64,000 nt of DNA from positions 2,542,001-2,606,000 of the forward strand of contig NZ_CP045309.1 in NCBI RefSeq assembly GCF_009671205.1, read 5' to 3'. Source of the DNA: Micromonospora terminaliae (GTDB lineage: Bacteria; Actinomycetota; Actinomycetes; Mycobacteriales; Micromonosporaceae). Shown piece by piece: positions 11,284 through 19,564 of the stretch. The notes below the pieces were generated by a model. It was not told the DNA's origin, did not search any database, and saw only the letters and a list, made by a program, of their open reading frames with translations. The position numbers and the translations under genes are program-made. The stretch's first letter is position 1; the number at the start of each line of letters is the position of its first letter.

Positions 11284-11664
11284 TCAGCTCTCGGTGAGCT
11301 CGCGGTACGCACCAGCGGTCAACAAACCCTCGACCGCCGCCGGATCATCCGGAGTGATCTCCACCAGCCACCCCGCACCGTACGGGTCCGTGTTGATCAC
11401 CTCAGGGGTGTCGGCCAACGCCTCGTTGCGCGCCGCCACCGTGCCGCTCACCGGCGCGTAGAGCTCCGAAACGCTCTTCGTCGACTCGATCTCACCCAGC
11501 GACTCACCCGCCGCCACCACCGCGCCCTCGTCCGGCAACTGGACGAACACGATGTCACCCAGGGCGTCCTGCGCGAAGTGCGTGATGCCGACCCGGACGG
11601 CGCCGCCGTCCCCACCAGCCACCCACTCGTGCTCGGCGGTGTACCGCAGATCCTCAGGAATCAC
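11284..11664 (-). CDS. gcvH: Glycine cleavage system H protein
   Basis: 126 residues, standard length. MIPEDLRYTAEHEWV opens the protein, and the lipoylation site is Lys63 in GEIESTKSVSELYAP. GcvH shuttles the aminomethyl group between the P, T and L proteins. It sits between garA and the DUF881 gene exactly as Rv1826 does, while its partner gcvP is about 7.5 kb downstream on the same strand, after the inserted globin block. Confidence 0.97.
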   Translation of the reverse strand: MIPEDLRYTAEHEWVAGGDGGAVRVGITHFAQDALGDIVFVQLPDEGAVVAAGESLGEIESTKSVSELYAPVSGTVAARNEALADTPEVINTDPYGAGWLVEITPDDPAAVEGLLTAGAYRELTES

Positions 11665-11720
11665 CAGCTGCGTCCTTCGTCATCGGTGCACCGGGGGGAA
11701 ACCGGCGCGGCCGCGACCGG

Positions 11721-12662
11721 TCAGGAGACCGGCCGGGCGTGTTCCAGCTTGATCGGCGCGTGCAGCTGCGAAACCTCCACAGCCTCACTGTCCTCCGGCG
11801 TCACGTTACCGCCGTCCTCCTCCACCGATGCGACCACCCCGCCGGGAATGTTCAACGCCGTACGCAGCGTCGGCGGATCACCGATCACCGAGATCACGTA
11901 CGGGCCGCTCAACCGCCGCCCGTCCACCACCAGGCCACCACCCGGCCCGTCCACGAAATACGTCGACGCGATGATCCGCACCGCCGTACCGTCCGACCCC
12001 GCGATCTGCATCGCCTCCGCGCCCGCACCCCGCAGCTCCTGCACCGCGTCCAGGATCCGCGCCGCCGAGATCGCCTTGTCCGGACCCGCGAACCGCACCG
12101 ACAGGCCCGGACCCACCGCCGGCAACGTGCCCGCCAGGATGCCCAGCTCGTCCGCCCGCCGCGTCGCCTCCTCCAGCGCCGCCTGCCGGCCCTGCTCACC
12201 CGAACGCAACTGCCGCTGGCTCTCCTCCAGCGCCTCGATGTCCTGCCGCAGCCGCCGCTCCCGCGAATCCAGATCCGACGAGATCCGGACCAGGTCCTCC
12301 TCCCGCGTCGCCGCGAGGGTCGGATCCGCCGACGTCGTCTTCAACTGCACCACCAGGGTGAACCCCAGCAACGCCAGCAACACCGCGATCATCGCGCCCG
12401 CCGACGTCAACCGCCGCGACACCCGCGCCGGCGCCGCCTCGGTCGCGGTCTCACTCTCGGTCGCGGTCGCCCCGGGCTCCTCGGCCGGCGACGGCACGCC
12501 CTCCTGCTCCACCGGCTCCGGCTCCGCCGGCGCCAACGGGCTCAACTCGTCCGGATCGGGCGCGTCCGGGCGCGGATCCGGCTCACCGGCCGGCCCCGCC
12601 GGCCGGTGCGGCTCCGCCGGCTCCGGCCAGCCCGTCCCCGTCTCCCTGTGCTCCTCGCTCAT
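11721..12662 (-). CDS. DUF881 membrane-anchored protein (Rv1825-like)
   Basis: 313 residues from the ATG at 12662, which lies ten bases after the stop of the small basic protein gene. An acidic, Pro-rich cytoplasmic tail (about residues 1-90) precedes one membrane helix (SAGAMIAVLLALLGFTLVV). Next comes a short coiled coil (EEDLVRISSDLDSRERRLRQ) and the DUF881 domain with GPGLSVRFAG and VRIIASTYFVDG. DUF881 proteins are conserved next to pgsA2 and the small basic protein in actinobacteria; their role is unknown, with division or envelope functions suspected. Confidence 0.88.
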   Translation of the reverse strand: MSEEHRETGTGWPEPAEPHRPAGPAGEPDPRPDAPDPDELSPLAPAEPEPVEQEGVPSPAEEPGATATESETATEAAPARVSRRLTSAGAMIAVLLALLGFTLVVQLKTTSADPTLAATREEDLVRISSDLDSRERRLRQDIEALEESQRQLRSGEQGRQAALEEATRRADELGILAGTLPAVGPGLSVRFAGPDKAISAARILDAVQELRGAGAEAMQIAGSDGTAVRIIASTYFVDGPGGGLVVDGRRLSGPYVISVIGDPPTLRTALNIPGGVVASVEEDGGNVTPEDSEAVEVSQLHAPIKLEHARPVS

Positions 12663-12672
12663 CGCCACAAAC

Positions 12673-13005
12673 CTACGCCCGGAACAGGTGCCGGCGGATC
12701 GCCGCCACGTTTCCGAAGATGCGCACGCCCAGCACGACCACCACACCGGTGGACAACTGACCACCCACCCCCAACTGGTCACCCAGGTAGACGATCAGAC
12801 CCGCCACCAGCACGTTCGAGATGAACGACACCACGAACTGCTTGTCGTCGAAGATCCGGTCCAGCTTCGCCCGCACACCACCGAACACCGCGTCGAGCGC
12901 CGCCACCACGGCGATCGGCAGGTACGGCTGCAGCGCCGCGGGCACCGTGGGATCCAGATACACCCCGAGCACCACACCGGCGAGCAACGCCAGCACCGCG
13001 ATCAT
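12673..13005 (-). CDS. sbp: Small basic protein (Sbp/DUF1290), integral membrane
   Basis: 110 residues. Three hydrophobic helices alternate with the conserved segments LDPTVPAALQPYLPIAVVAALDAVFGGVRA and FDDKQFVVSFISN, typical of DUF1290/Sbp proteins found beside ftsZ in Bacillus and beside DUF881 genes in actinobacteria (Rv1824). The ATG overlaps the stop of the preceding DUF881 gene (ATGA), showing coupled translation. Confidence 0.9.
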   Translation of the reverse strand: MIAVLALLAGVVLGVYLDPTVPAALQPYLPIAVVAALDAVFGGVRAKLDRIFDDKQFVVSFISNVLVAGLIVYLGDQLGVGGQLSTGVVVVLGVRIFGNVAAIRRHLFRA

Positions 13006-13946
13006 CGGCCACCTCCGGAGGGGCTGGGAGAGGAACCCGAGCCGGACGGCCCGGGACTGGTCGAACCGGCGACACCCGAACCCGACGGGCTCGGACTCAC
13101 CGAAGGCTCGGCGTAGCGTAGCCGCGGCTGCGGAGCGGCCGGCAGGGTGAGGCCGTCCTCCTCCTTCACCCCGAACGACAGGCCCGTCGTCCGCGCCACG
13201 TCACGCATCAGATCCGCCGCCCGGCTGTCGTCGAACCGGTCCCGCATCGAACCCGGCCCGATCGCCGTCACCTCGTACGGGCTCGTCACCGGCCGGTAGT
13301 CCACCAGGATCGCCTCACCCGCCGAACGGATCGTCGACGTCGCCGTCAACCGCTGCCCGTTCACCGCCACCGCCTCCGCACCCGCCGCCCACAGCGCGTT
13401 CGCCACCTTCTGCAGGTCGGAGTACAACACCCGGGACGGCCCCGCGTCCGCCCCGGTCACCGCGTCCTGGTCCCGCGGCGCGTCCGCCAGCCGCACCACC
13501 ACACCGTCACCGCGCACCCGGCCCAGGCCGGTGCCCGCCTCCAGGTTGCGCAGCCGCGACGCCTGCGACCCGCTCAACGCCGCGTCCCGCTGCCGGCCGA
13601 CCTCCTCGCGCAACTGGTCCGCCCGGGCGGTCAGCCGGTCCGTCTCCGCCTCCCGCTGCTTGATCTCGGCGATCAGCCCGGCCCGCGCCTTCGCCCGGCC
13701 CGGCTCCTCCGCCATCGTCTCGCGGTAGGCCACCGCGAACAGGAAACCGATCACCAACAGCACCACCACGCTCACCGGCCGGCCCAGCACCCGCCGTAGC
13801 CGCGACGGCGACACCGTCGCCCGCCGGGCCGCCGCGTCGGCGTAGCCCGGGTCCAGCGGGTTGCGGAACAGTTCGGTGAGGAAGTCCGGCGCGTACACCC
13901 GCGCCGACGGGTCGCGGCCCTTGTCCTGCGGGGGCGTCGCGGTCAC
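13002..13946 (-). CDS. DUF881 membrane-anchored protein (Rv1823-like)
   Basis: 314 residues from a GTG at 13946 overlapping the pgsA stop (GTGA). A membrane helix (VSVVVLLVIGFLFAVAY) is followed by a coiled coil (IAEIKQREAETDRLTARADQLREEV) and the DUF881 domain (GDGVVVRLADAP, GQRLTATSTIRSAGEAILVDYRP). The C-terminus ends in a low-complexity Ser/Pro/Gly tail. It is a paralog of the DUF881 gene at 11721, and the pair brackets the small basic protein as in M. tuberculosis. Confidence 0.88.
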   Translation of the reverse strand: MTATPPQDKGRDPSARVYAPDFLTELFRNPLDPGYADAAARRATVSPSRLRRVLGRPVSVVVLLVIGFLFAVAYRETMAEEPGRAKARAGLIAEIKQREAETDRLTARADQLREEVGRQRDAALSGSQASRLRNLEAGTGLGRVRGDGVVVRLADAPRDQDAVTGADAGPSRVLYSDLQKVANALWAAGAEAVAVNGQRLTATSTIRSAGEAILVDYRPVTSPYEVTAIGPGSMRDRFDDSRAADLMRDVARTTGLSFGVKEEDGLTLPAAPQPRLRYAEPSVSPSPSGSGVAGSTSPGPSGSGSSPSPSGGGR

Positions 13947-14581
13947 GCCGCCGCCCCCGCGCGCCGCGCCCGCATCGCGCGGACCAGGCGGCTGGCCTGC
14001 ACCACGTACATGGCTCCGGCCACCCAGTAGAGCACCAGGCCCCACCAGGCCAGACCCCAGCCGATCGCCCCCGCCGCGGTGGCGACGCTCTCGGCGGCGG
14101 ACGCCAGCAGCAGGATCGGGAACGCGGCCAGCAGCAGGAACGTGGCGGTCTTGCCCACGTAGTGCACCGGCGGCGGCCCGTAACCGTAGCGGCGCAGCAC
14201 GCCCAGCGAGCCGAGCAGCAACAGCTCACGGGCCAGCAGCGCGGCGGTGAACTGCCACGGCACCACCTCGCGCGCGGTGAACGCCAGCAGCGTGGCCAGG
14301 ATGTAGAGCCGGTCGGCGAGCGGGTCGAGCAGCTCGCCCAGCCGGCTGACCTGGTGCAGGCGCCGGGCGATCCAGCCGTCCACCCAGTCGCTGGTGCCGC
14401 CCACGGCCAGCACCACGACGGCGGCCACGTCGGCCTTGACCACGAGGAACAGGTAGAGGAACAGCGGTACGCCGACGAGCCGGACGAAGCTGATGAGGTT
14501 GGGCACGGTGAGGACGCGGTCTCCCACGACCGCCGCACCGCCGGGAGCCGGGTGCTCCGATGGAGCCGGCCGACGCGACAC
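13943..14581 (-). CDS. CDP-alcohol phosphatidyltransferase (PgsA2-like)
   Basis: 212 residues from a GTG at 14581 with AAGGGAGG upstream. The catalytic CDP-alcohol motif is read as GGTSDWVDGWIARRLHQVSRLGELLDPLADR, i.e. D-x2-DG-x2-AR-x8-G-x3-D-x3-D, all conserved. Hydrophobic helices fill the remainder. The enzyme transfers a phosphatidyl group from CDP-diacylglycerol to an alcohol; position matches Rv1822 (pgsA2), whose product is debated between phosphatidylglycerophosphate and cardiolipin. It is the first gene of the conserved operon. Confidence 0.92.
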   Translation of the reverse strand: MSRRPAPSEHPAPGGAAVVGDRVLTVPNLISFVRLVGVPLFLYLFLVVKADVAAVVVLAVGGTSDWVDGWIARRLHQVSRLGELLDPLADRLYILATLLAFTAREVVPWQFTAALLARELLLLGSLGVLRRYGYGPPPVHYVGKTATFLLLAAFPILLLASAAESVATAAGAIGWGLAWWGLVLYWVAGAMYVVQASRLVRAMRARRAGAAA

Positions 14582-14887
14582 CGAACCTCCCTTCGCAGCA
14601 CGGTCCGGCGGCCGAGTGATCGGCCGCCGCAGGAACGTGCGCGTTGTCGGCCGGTCAGACGCCGGCGCCCTCTGCGATCCCGGGCTGGGACCTCCCCGCT
14701 GCGGCCCAGGATCGTCTCGATCATGGGCCGGCCAGTTGCGCTGCCACTATATCGGGCTCCCCCGACCGGCTCCGGGCCCCGCGCTGCGCCGGTGCTCAGC
14801 TTGTGCCCTTGTGCGGCGCGGTACTACCCGTACGGCATCCTAGGATACTAGCTGACCGGCGTCGTCCCCGCTGGTGCGGTGGGCGGG
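14582..14887. other. Intergenic region upstream of the pgsA operon
   Basis: About 300 bases without a supported gene. It must hold the promoter of the minus-strand pgsA operon. A GC-poor patch contains the palindrome ATCCTAGGAT at 14837-14846; read on the minus strand, TAGTAT/TAGGAT there could be a -10 box, but no matching -35 is evident. No structured RNA was recognised. Confidence 0.4.
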
Positions 14888-15409
14888 TCAGGCGGTGCGG
14901 GCCGTGGAGTCGGAGCCCGCCTGCGGGGCGTTCATCGACGCAGCCTGGCCGAACGCGACCAGTGCCAGCAGCAGCTCGTGCTGCATCCGGTTGGGCATCC
15001 GGTCCAGGACCGCCTGGACCGCCCGGTGCCGCCGCTCGGTCAGCTCGCGCAGCAGGGTCTCCGCCGCGGCCGTGGGGAGGAGCCGCACCTCGCGCCGGTC
15101 GCGAGGGTCGGCCACCCGGCGCAGCAGGCCGACGGCCTCCAGGCGGTCACAGAGCCGGCTCGCCGACGAGGGCACCACATCGAGCAGCTCGGCCAGCCGG
15201 TTCACGTTGGTCTGCGGGTGGGCCATGATCAGCGACAGCACCCGCAACTGGGTCGGCGACACGCTGACCGTGTGCCGCGACGTGGCGGAGTCGAGCACAC
15301 CGATGAGCGCCTCGGCCGCCGCATCGATGGCCGCGGCAAGATTCGGAGGTCGCTCCACCCGCTGTCCCCTGCGATCGTCCCGCTCGTGTTCGCTCCGCCG
15401 GTCCGTCAC
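14888..15409 (-). CDS. MarR-family transcriptional regulator
   Basis: 173 residues. The winged helix spans about residues 50-125 (SPTQLRVLSLIMAHPQTNVNRLAELLDVVPSSASRLCDRLEAVGLLRR) with the characteristic wing DPRDRREVRLLPT. The GTG start overlaps the stop of the phosphatase gene upstream (GTGA), so the two form an operon. In such pairs the MarR protein may act on its own operon, but no operator was seen. The ligand is unknown. Confidence 0.9.
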   Translation of the reverse strand: MTDRRSEHERDDRRGQRVERPPNLAAAIDAAAEALIGVLDSATSRHTVSVSPTQLRVLSLIMAHPQTNVNRLAELLDVVPSSASRLCDRLEAVGLLRRVADPRDRREVRLLPTAAAETLLRELTERRHRAVQAVLDRMPNRMQHELLLALVAFGQAASMNAPQAGSDSTARTA

Positions 15410-16593
15410 CGCCCGCCGACGCCGTCCGGTGGGCTGGAACCGCGCCAGTCCAAGCAGACGACGACCGCGTCGTCGCGCAGATCCGCGTCGGCATGATACG
15501 CGTGCAACTCGCGCATCACCGTACCAACTGCCTCGGTCGCCGGTTGCAACCGAGTGGACCGCATCGCGCGCGCCATGGCCCGCTCCCCGTACGGCTCCAG
15601 GCCGGACGGCTCCGCCGCGTAGACCCCGTCGCTGACCACGAAGAGCCGATCCCCCGGCTCCACGGTGAACTCCTGGACGTCGTAGCGGGTCTCGGCGAAC
15701 ATGCCCAGCGGCAGTTGCTGCTCCAGCGTGATCGGGGTGACGACCCCGGCGCGCAGCCGCAGGACGTGCGGCGAGCCGGCGTCCACGGCGCGCACCACGC
15801 CCCGCCGGTTGTCCAGCTCCAGCAGCAGCGTGGCCACGTGCCGGCTCCCCCGGTGCTGGTAGAAGATGGTGTCCGAGGCCAGCTCGGCCTGCTCCACGAG
15901 GCTGCCACCGGAACGTCGCGCGTTGCGCATGGCGTTGACGGTCACCGCGGTGAGCAGTGCGGCGGCCAGCCCGTTGCCGGCGCCGTTGAGCACCGTGACG
16001 GTGAGCCGGTCGCCGTCGACCGACCAGTCGAAGTGGTCACCGCCCACCGTGTACGCCGGTTCGAGCTGCCCCGCCAGCACGAAGTCGCCGTGCGTGACGC
16101 TGCGCCCGGGCAGCAGGTCCCACTGCATCTCGGCGGCCATGCTGAGCCGTTCCCGGCGGCGCGCACGCCGGTAGCGGTCGGTCTCCCGGTCCGCCGCCCG
16201 CAGCGCCACGGCCAGCTCGCCCGCGACGTCGTGTGCCGCCGTCACCGTCGCGGCGTCCGGCGCGGCCGGCAGCTCCACCATCAGCACGCCGAGCCGCTCC
16301 CCCCACGCCGACAGCGGCAGGTAGGCGCGGCACCGGCCGTCCTCCCCGGTGTCCAGCACCGGCTGCTGGCTGCTGAAGCAGCGCTGCGCGACGCCCTGGC
16401 AGGCGAGGAAGCCGCCCTCGGGCAGCTCCGGGTCGAGCACCGGCCAGAGCCCGGTGAACCGGTAGTCGGCGACGAACACCTCCGTCCGCGACGCGTCGAG
16501 CACCCGGCGGACCGCCGCGTCGGCGGCCTCCACCAACTGGTCGGGGGGCGCGGCGCGCAGGGCGCGCGCCACTACTCCGGACGCGTCCGGCAT
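15406..16593 (-). CDS. GAF-like sensor with SpoIIE-type PP2C phosphatase domain
   Basis: 395 residues, GGAGG before the ATG. Residues about 10-180 look like a GAF-type sensor; about 185-385 form a PP2C/SpoIIE domain (SMAAEMQWDLLPGR, VGGDHFDW, FVVSDGVY, RDDAVVVCL). Such proteins dephosphorylate anti-anti-sigma factors (RsbU-like). An oddity is that the second metal-binding motif, usually D-G-x-G-x-G, reads LNGAGNG with Asn (codon AAC) instead of Asp, which may lower or alter metal-dependent catalysis. It is co-transcribed with the marR gene. Confidence 0.88.
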   Translation of the reverse strand: MPDASGVVARALRAAPPDQLVEAADAAVRRVLDASRTEVFVADYRFTGLWPVLDPELPEGGFLACQGVAQRCFSSQQPVLDTGEDGRCRAYLPLSAWGERLGVLMVELPAAPDAATVTAAHDVAGELAVALRAADRETDRYRRARRRERLSMAAEMQWDLLPGRSVTHGDFVLAGQLEPAYTVGGDHFDWSVDGDRLTVTVLNGAGNGLAAALLTAVTVNAMRNARRSGGSLVEQAELASDTIFYQHRGSRHVATLLLELDNRRGVVRAVDAGSPHVLRLRAGVVTPITLEQQLPLGMFAETRYDVQEFTVEPGDRLFVVSDGVYAAEPSGLEPYGERAMARAMRSTRLQPATEAVGTVMRELHAYHADADLRDDAVVVCLDWRGSSPPDGVGGR

Positions 16594-16717
16594 GCTGACA
16601 TCCTCCGATGACGACTATTGCTGTAGGGCAAACATCATACGGAGCCGCGGAGACACCGGCACGGCCCGGTTCCCGACCTGCGCCGCGAGGGGCGCCGGTC
16701 GGGGTGGACGGCCCTGC

Positions 16718-17464
16718 TCAGCCCGCCGGCTTGACCGCCAGCGCGCCGTAGAAGGCGTCCGGCACCGGCTCCGGGGCGCCGGCCGGCCGCCATTGCGCGA
16801 CCGGCACGATGCCATCCGCCGTCGGCTGCCAGCGGCCGAGCAGCGGCGCGAACCGCGCGGGCGCCCGCATCCGGAACGCCGGGCCCATCATGGCCAGCGC
16901 GTCCGGGTACGCGGCGAGCTCCTCGCTGTCGAAGTCGATCGCCAGGAAACTGCCCGGCGCGACCGCCTCGTACAGCTCGTCGAGGGTCCGGGCGAGCGTG
17001 TCGTCGTCGAGGAACGCGGCCAGCCCGAGGAAGACCACCCCGACCGGCCTCCTCCCCCACCCCGGCACGAAGCGGTGCAGCTGGGCCGGGTCGACGGTGC
17101 CGATGTCGGTGGCGTCGCCGTAGCCGTAGCCGGCGCGGTCGCTGTCGGCCAGCAGGCGCTGGCCCAACCGGACCGTCGCCGGGTCGACGTCGGTGTAGAG
17201 CACCGTGGCGTCCGGCGCCACCTCGTGCACGTTGCCGCAGGTGGGCACGCCCGCGCCGAAGACCAGGAAGCCGTCCACCCCGGCGTCGGCGATCGACCGG
17301 ACCGCCCGGCCGAGAAAGTCGCGCAGCGCGCGGAAGATCGCCGCACAGGGCCCGTACGCGTTCTCGAAGGCGCCGGCCGCGGCCACGTCGACCGGGTGGT
17401 GGTGCGCGCCACCGAGCCAGTAGTCGATCATGCGGGCGGTGCTCGGCTGGTCGGGCTCGGCCAT
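16718..17464 (-). CDS. SAM-dependent methyltransferase, DUF574 (Methyltransf_19) family
   Basis: 248 residues from the ATG at 17464 (MAEPDQPSTARMIDYWLGGAHH). The opening ARMIDYWLGG and the following NVHEVAPDATVLYTDVDP and FLDDD are typical of the actinomycete DUF574 methyltransferases, many of which occur in multiple copies and have no known substrate. The start is chosen over the much longer open frame upstream because that frame is antisense to the universal stress gene. It is divergent from that gene with 126 bases between. Confidence 0.88.
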   Translation of the reverse strand: MAEPDQPSTARMIDYWLGGAHHHPVDVAAAGAFENAYGPCAAIFRALRDFLGRAVRSIADAGVDGFLVFGAGVPTCGNVHEVAPDATVLYTDVDPATVRLGQRLLADSDRAGYGYGDATDIGTVDPAQLHRFVPGWGRRPVGVVFLGLAAFLDDDTLARTLDELYEAVAPGSFLAIDFDSEELAAYPDALAMMGPAFRMRAPARFAPLLGRWQPTADGIVPVAQWRPAGAPEPVPDAFYGALAVKPAG

Positions 17465-17590
17465 CGACGAGACTCCCTTTCTCGGCGCTGGCCGCCAGCG
17501 TACCCACGGGCCGGCTCGCGCGGTATCGCCTCGGCGACGGGCCGCCGGCCGCGATACTGGCCGCGGGCGCCGACGGCGAGGAGGTACGGC

Positions 17591-18472
17591 GTGAACTCGG
17601 CGAACGGCGCGGCGGTGGTGGTCGGGGTGGACGGCTCGAAGCCGGCACTCAAGGCCGTGCGGCTGGCGGCGCAGGAGGCGGCGCGGCGGGAGCGGCCGCT
17701 GCGGGTGGTGCACGGCTTCATCTGGCCGCTGCTGCGCGTACCCGTGTCGGCGCCGGCCGGGGCGCCACCCGGAAGCGGACTGCGGCAGCAGGCCGAGGAA
17801 CTGGTCGCCGCGGCGGTCGCCGAGGCCGAGTCGGCCGCGCCCGGGCTGCGGGTCTCCGGCGAGATCATCGACGGGGAGGCCGCCGCCGTGCTGCTCGGCG
17901 AGTCCCCGACCGCCGCGATGATCGTGCTGGGCGACCGGGGCCTGGGCGGCTTCGCCGCGCTGGTGGTCGGCTCGGTCGCGATCCAGGTCGCCTCGTACGC
18001 CGACTGCCCGGTCCTGGTCGCCCGTGGCTCGCCGCGGGCCACCGGCCCCGTGGTGGTCGGGGTGGACGGCTCGACCCTGTCCCACGCCGCGGTGGACTTC
18101 GCCGCCGAGGAGGCTGCGGTCCGCGGGACCCGGCTGCACACCGTGCTCGCCTACACCCACCCGGCCTCCAGCGGCCCCGGCGACATGCAACCGCTGGTGT
18201 ACGAGGAGAGCGAGCTGCGCGGCGAGGAGGACCGGGTGCTGGCCGAGTCCCTCCGCGGGCTGGCCGAGCGCCGCCCCGGGGTGCCGGTCACGCGGGCCGT
18301 GGTGCACGCCCGGCCGGTCGCCGCGCTCGTCGAGGCCTCCCGCGAGGCCCAGCTGCTGGTCGTCGGCCGGCGGGGCCGGGGCGAGCTGACCGGCCTGCTG
18401 CTCGGCTCGGTGAGCCAGGGAGTGCTGCACCGCGCCGACTGTCCGGTGGCGGTGGTCCGCGCCCCCGGGTGA
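17591..18472 (+). CDS. Universal stress protein with two Usp domains
   Basis: 293 residues from a GTG at 17591 with GAGGAG upstream. Two tandem UspA domains each begin with VVVGVDGS (residues about 8 and 145) and end with the ATP-binding pattern G-x2-G-x9-G(S/T) (GDRGLGGFAALVVGSVA and GRRGRGELTGLLLGSVS). Tandem-Usp proteins are abundant in actinobacteria and are linked to dormancy and energy stress. It may be transcribed with the two small genes that follow. Confidence 0.92.
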   Translation: MNSANGAAVVVGVDGSKPALKAVRLAAQEAARRERPLRVVHGFIWPLLRVPVSAPAGAPPGSGLRQQAEELVAAAVAEAESAAPGLRVSGEIIDGEAAAVLLGESPTAAMIVLGDRGLGGFAALVVGSVAIQVASYADCPVLVARGSPRATGPVVVGVDGSTLSHAAVDFAAEEAAVRGTRLHTVLAYTHPASSGPGDMQPLVYEESELRGEEDRVLAESLRGLAERRPGVPVTRAVVHARPVAALVEASREAQLLVVGRRGRGELTGLLLGSVSQGVLHRADCPVAVVRAPG

Positions 18473-18536
18473 ACGGTTGGCGGGGGCCCCGGCGGGTAGA
18501 CGGTACGGTCAGCCACAGCGACCGGAGGAGGCAGCG

Positions 18537-18746
18537 ATGCCAGGACCACGGCCGGGCAGCAACGCGTACGACAAGGAACGGGCGCGGCTGCGGGATGTGA
18601 TCGAGCAGTCCGGGCGGGCCGCCGACCAGGAGGCGAACCAGGTCGCGAACCGGATCCTCCAGGACGACCGCGGCCAGCGGGGCGTCGTGCGGGGCGAACG
18701 GACGTTCGGGCCCAAGGGCGAGCGCGAGCCGGGCGACCCGAAGTGA
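18537..18746 (+). CDS. Small hydrophilic protein, unknown function
   Basis: 69 residues from the ATG at 18537, with a strong GGAGGAG site. The protein is highly charged (YDKERARLRDVIEQSGRA, VANRILQDDRGQRGV), predicted mostly helical, with no signal or membrane segment and no known domain that I recognise. It follows the Usp gene closely and overlaps the next gene by four bases (GTGA), so it is expressed with it. Confidence 0.7.
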   Translation: MPGPRPGSNAYDKERARLRDVIEQSGRAADQEANQVANRILQDDRGQRGVVRGERTFGPKGEREPGDPK

Positions 18747-19216
18747 GGGCCGCTCCCGTCGTCGACGGCGCCATCGCGGGCGCCGTCGGCAGCGCGGCCT
18801 TGAACGTCGTCACCTTCCTCGACATGACGCTGCGCGGACGGCCGGCGAGCAGCACCCCGGAGCAGACCGCCGGGAAGCTGGCCGACGCGGCGCACGTGGA
18901 CCTCGGGCCCGCGGAGAAGGCGGCCAGCCGCCGTACCGGCGTCGGGTCGATCATCGGCTACGGCACCGGCATCGCCGCCGGTGCGCTCTTCGGCCTCCTG
19001 GCCGCCCGCCGCCGGATCCCGCTGCCGCTGGCCGTGGGGATGCTCGGCGGCGGGGTCATGGCCACCTCCGACGGTTCGCTGGCCGCCCTGCGCATCAGCG
19101 ACCCGCGCACCTGGAGTACCAAGGACTGGGTGTCCGACGTGGTGCCCCACCTCGCGTACGGAGCGGCGGTCGCAGCCACCTGGCGGAGGCTGCGACCGCC
19201 GTCGCGGCGGGGCTGA
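18743..19216 (+). CDS. Small membrane protein, unknown function
   Basis: 157 residues from a GTG overlapping the previous stop. Three or four hydrophobic stretches are visible: GAIAGAVGSAALNVVTFLDM, GYGTGIAAGALFGLLAA, LPLAVGMLGGGVMA and a weaker one near the C-terminus. The GAxAGAxGSxALN start resembles small DUF1440/YagU-like membrane proteins, but the match is too loose for a name. It is coupled to the 69-residue gene upstream. Confidence 0.7.
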   Translation: MRAAPVVDGAIAGAVGSAALNVVTFLDMTLRGRPASSTPEQTAGKLADAAHVDLGPAEKAASRRTGVGSIIGYGTGIAAGALFGLLAARRRIPLPLAVGMLGGGVMATSDGSLAALRISDPRTWSTKDWVSDVVPHLAYGAAVAATWRRLRPPSRRG

Positions 19217-19217
19217 G

Positions 19218-19436
19218 TCAGCCCCGCCGGTCGCTCTCGTCGTCGGCCACCGGCTCGCCGGCCGGGCCGTACGGCGACACCTGTCCCTTCGGGACCGGCC
19301 GGCCGACGTCCGCGTTCGAGCTGCCGCCCTTGCCGTGGGGCCCTCGGCTCCCGGACTGTGGAATGAGTTCCCGGCTGTCCTGGCTGGTCGCGCCCTTGTC
19401 GTTGCGGCGCAGTTCCTCCTGCTGCGGCTTGACCAC
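19218..19436 (-). CDS. Small hydrophilic protein, unknown function
   Basis: 72 residues from a GTG at 19436 with GGAAGGAG six bases upstream. The sequence (MVKPQQEELRRNDKGATS, SREL-IPQSGSRG, PVPKGQVSPYGPAGEP) is polar, Gly/Pro/Ser-rich and probably disordered. No domain is recognised. Its stop abuts the stop of the membrane-protein gene on the other strand. Other actinomycetes carry similar short basic proteins, but I cannot assign a function. Confidence 0.6.
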   Translation of the reverse strand: MVKPQQEELRRNDKGATSQDSRELIPQSGSRGPHGKGGSSNADVGRPVPKGQVSPYGPAGEPVADDESDRRG

Positions 19437-19564
19437 AGGTCTCTCCTTCCGGTGGCGGCGCACGGCGTGGGCCGCGCACCTGCGCTGGGTACCCGCCGCC
19501 GCCGGGCACATTCCGGCCCGGCCGTGGGGCGTCTGGTCCGGCAGCGGGCGGGTATCCCCACCGG

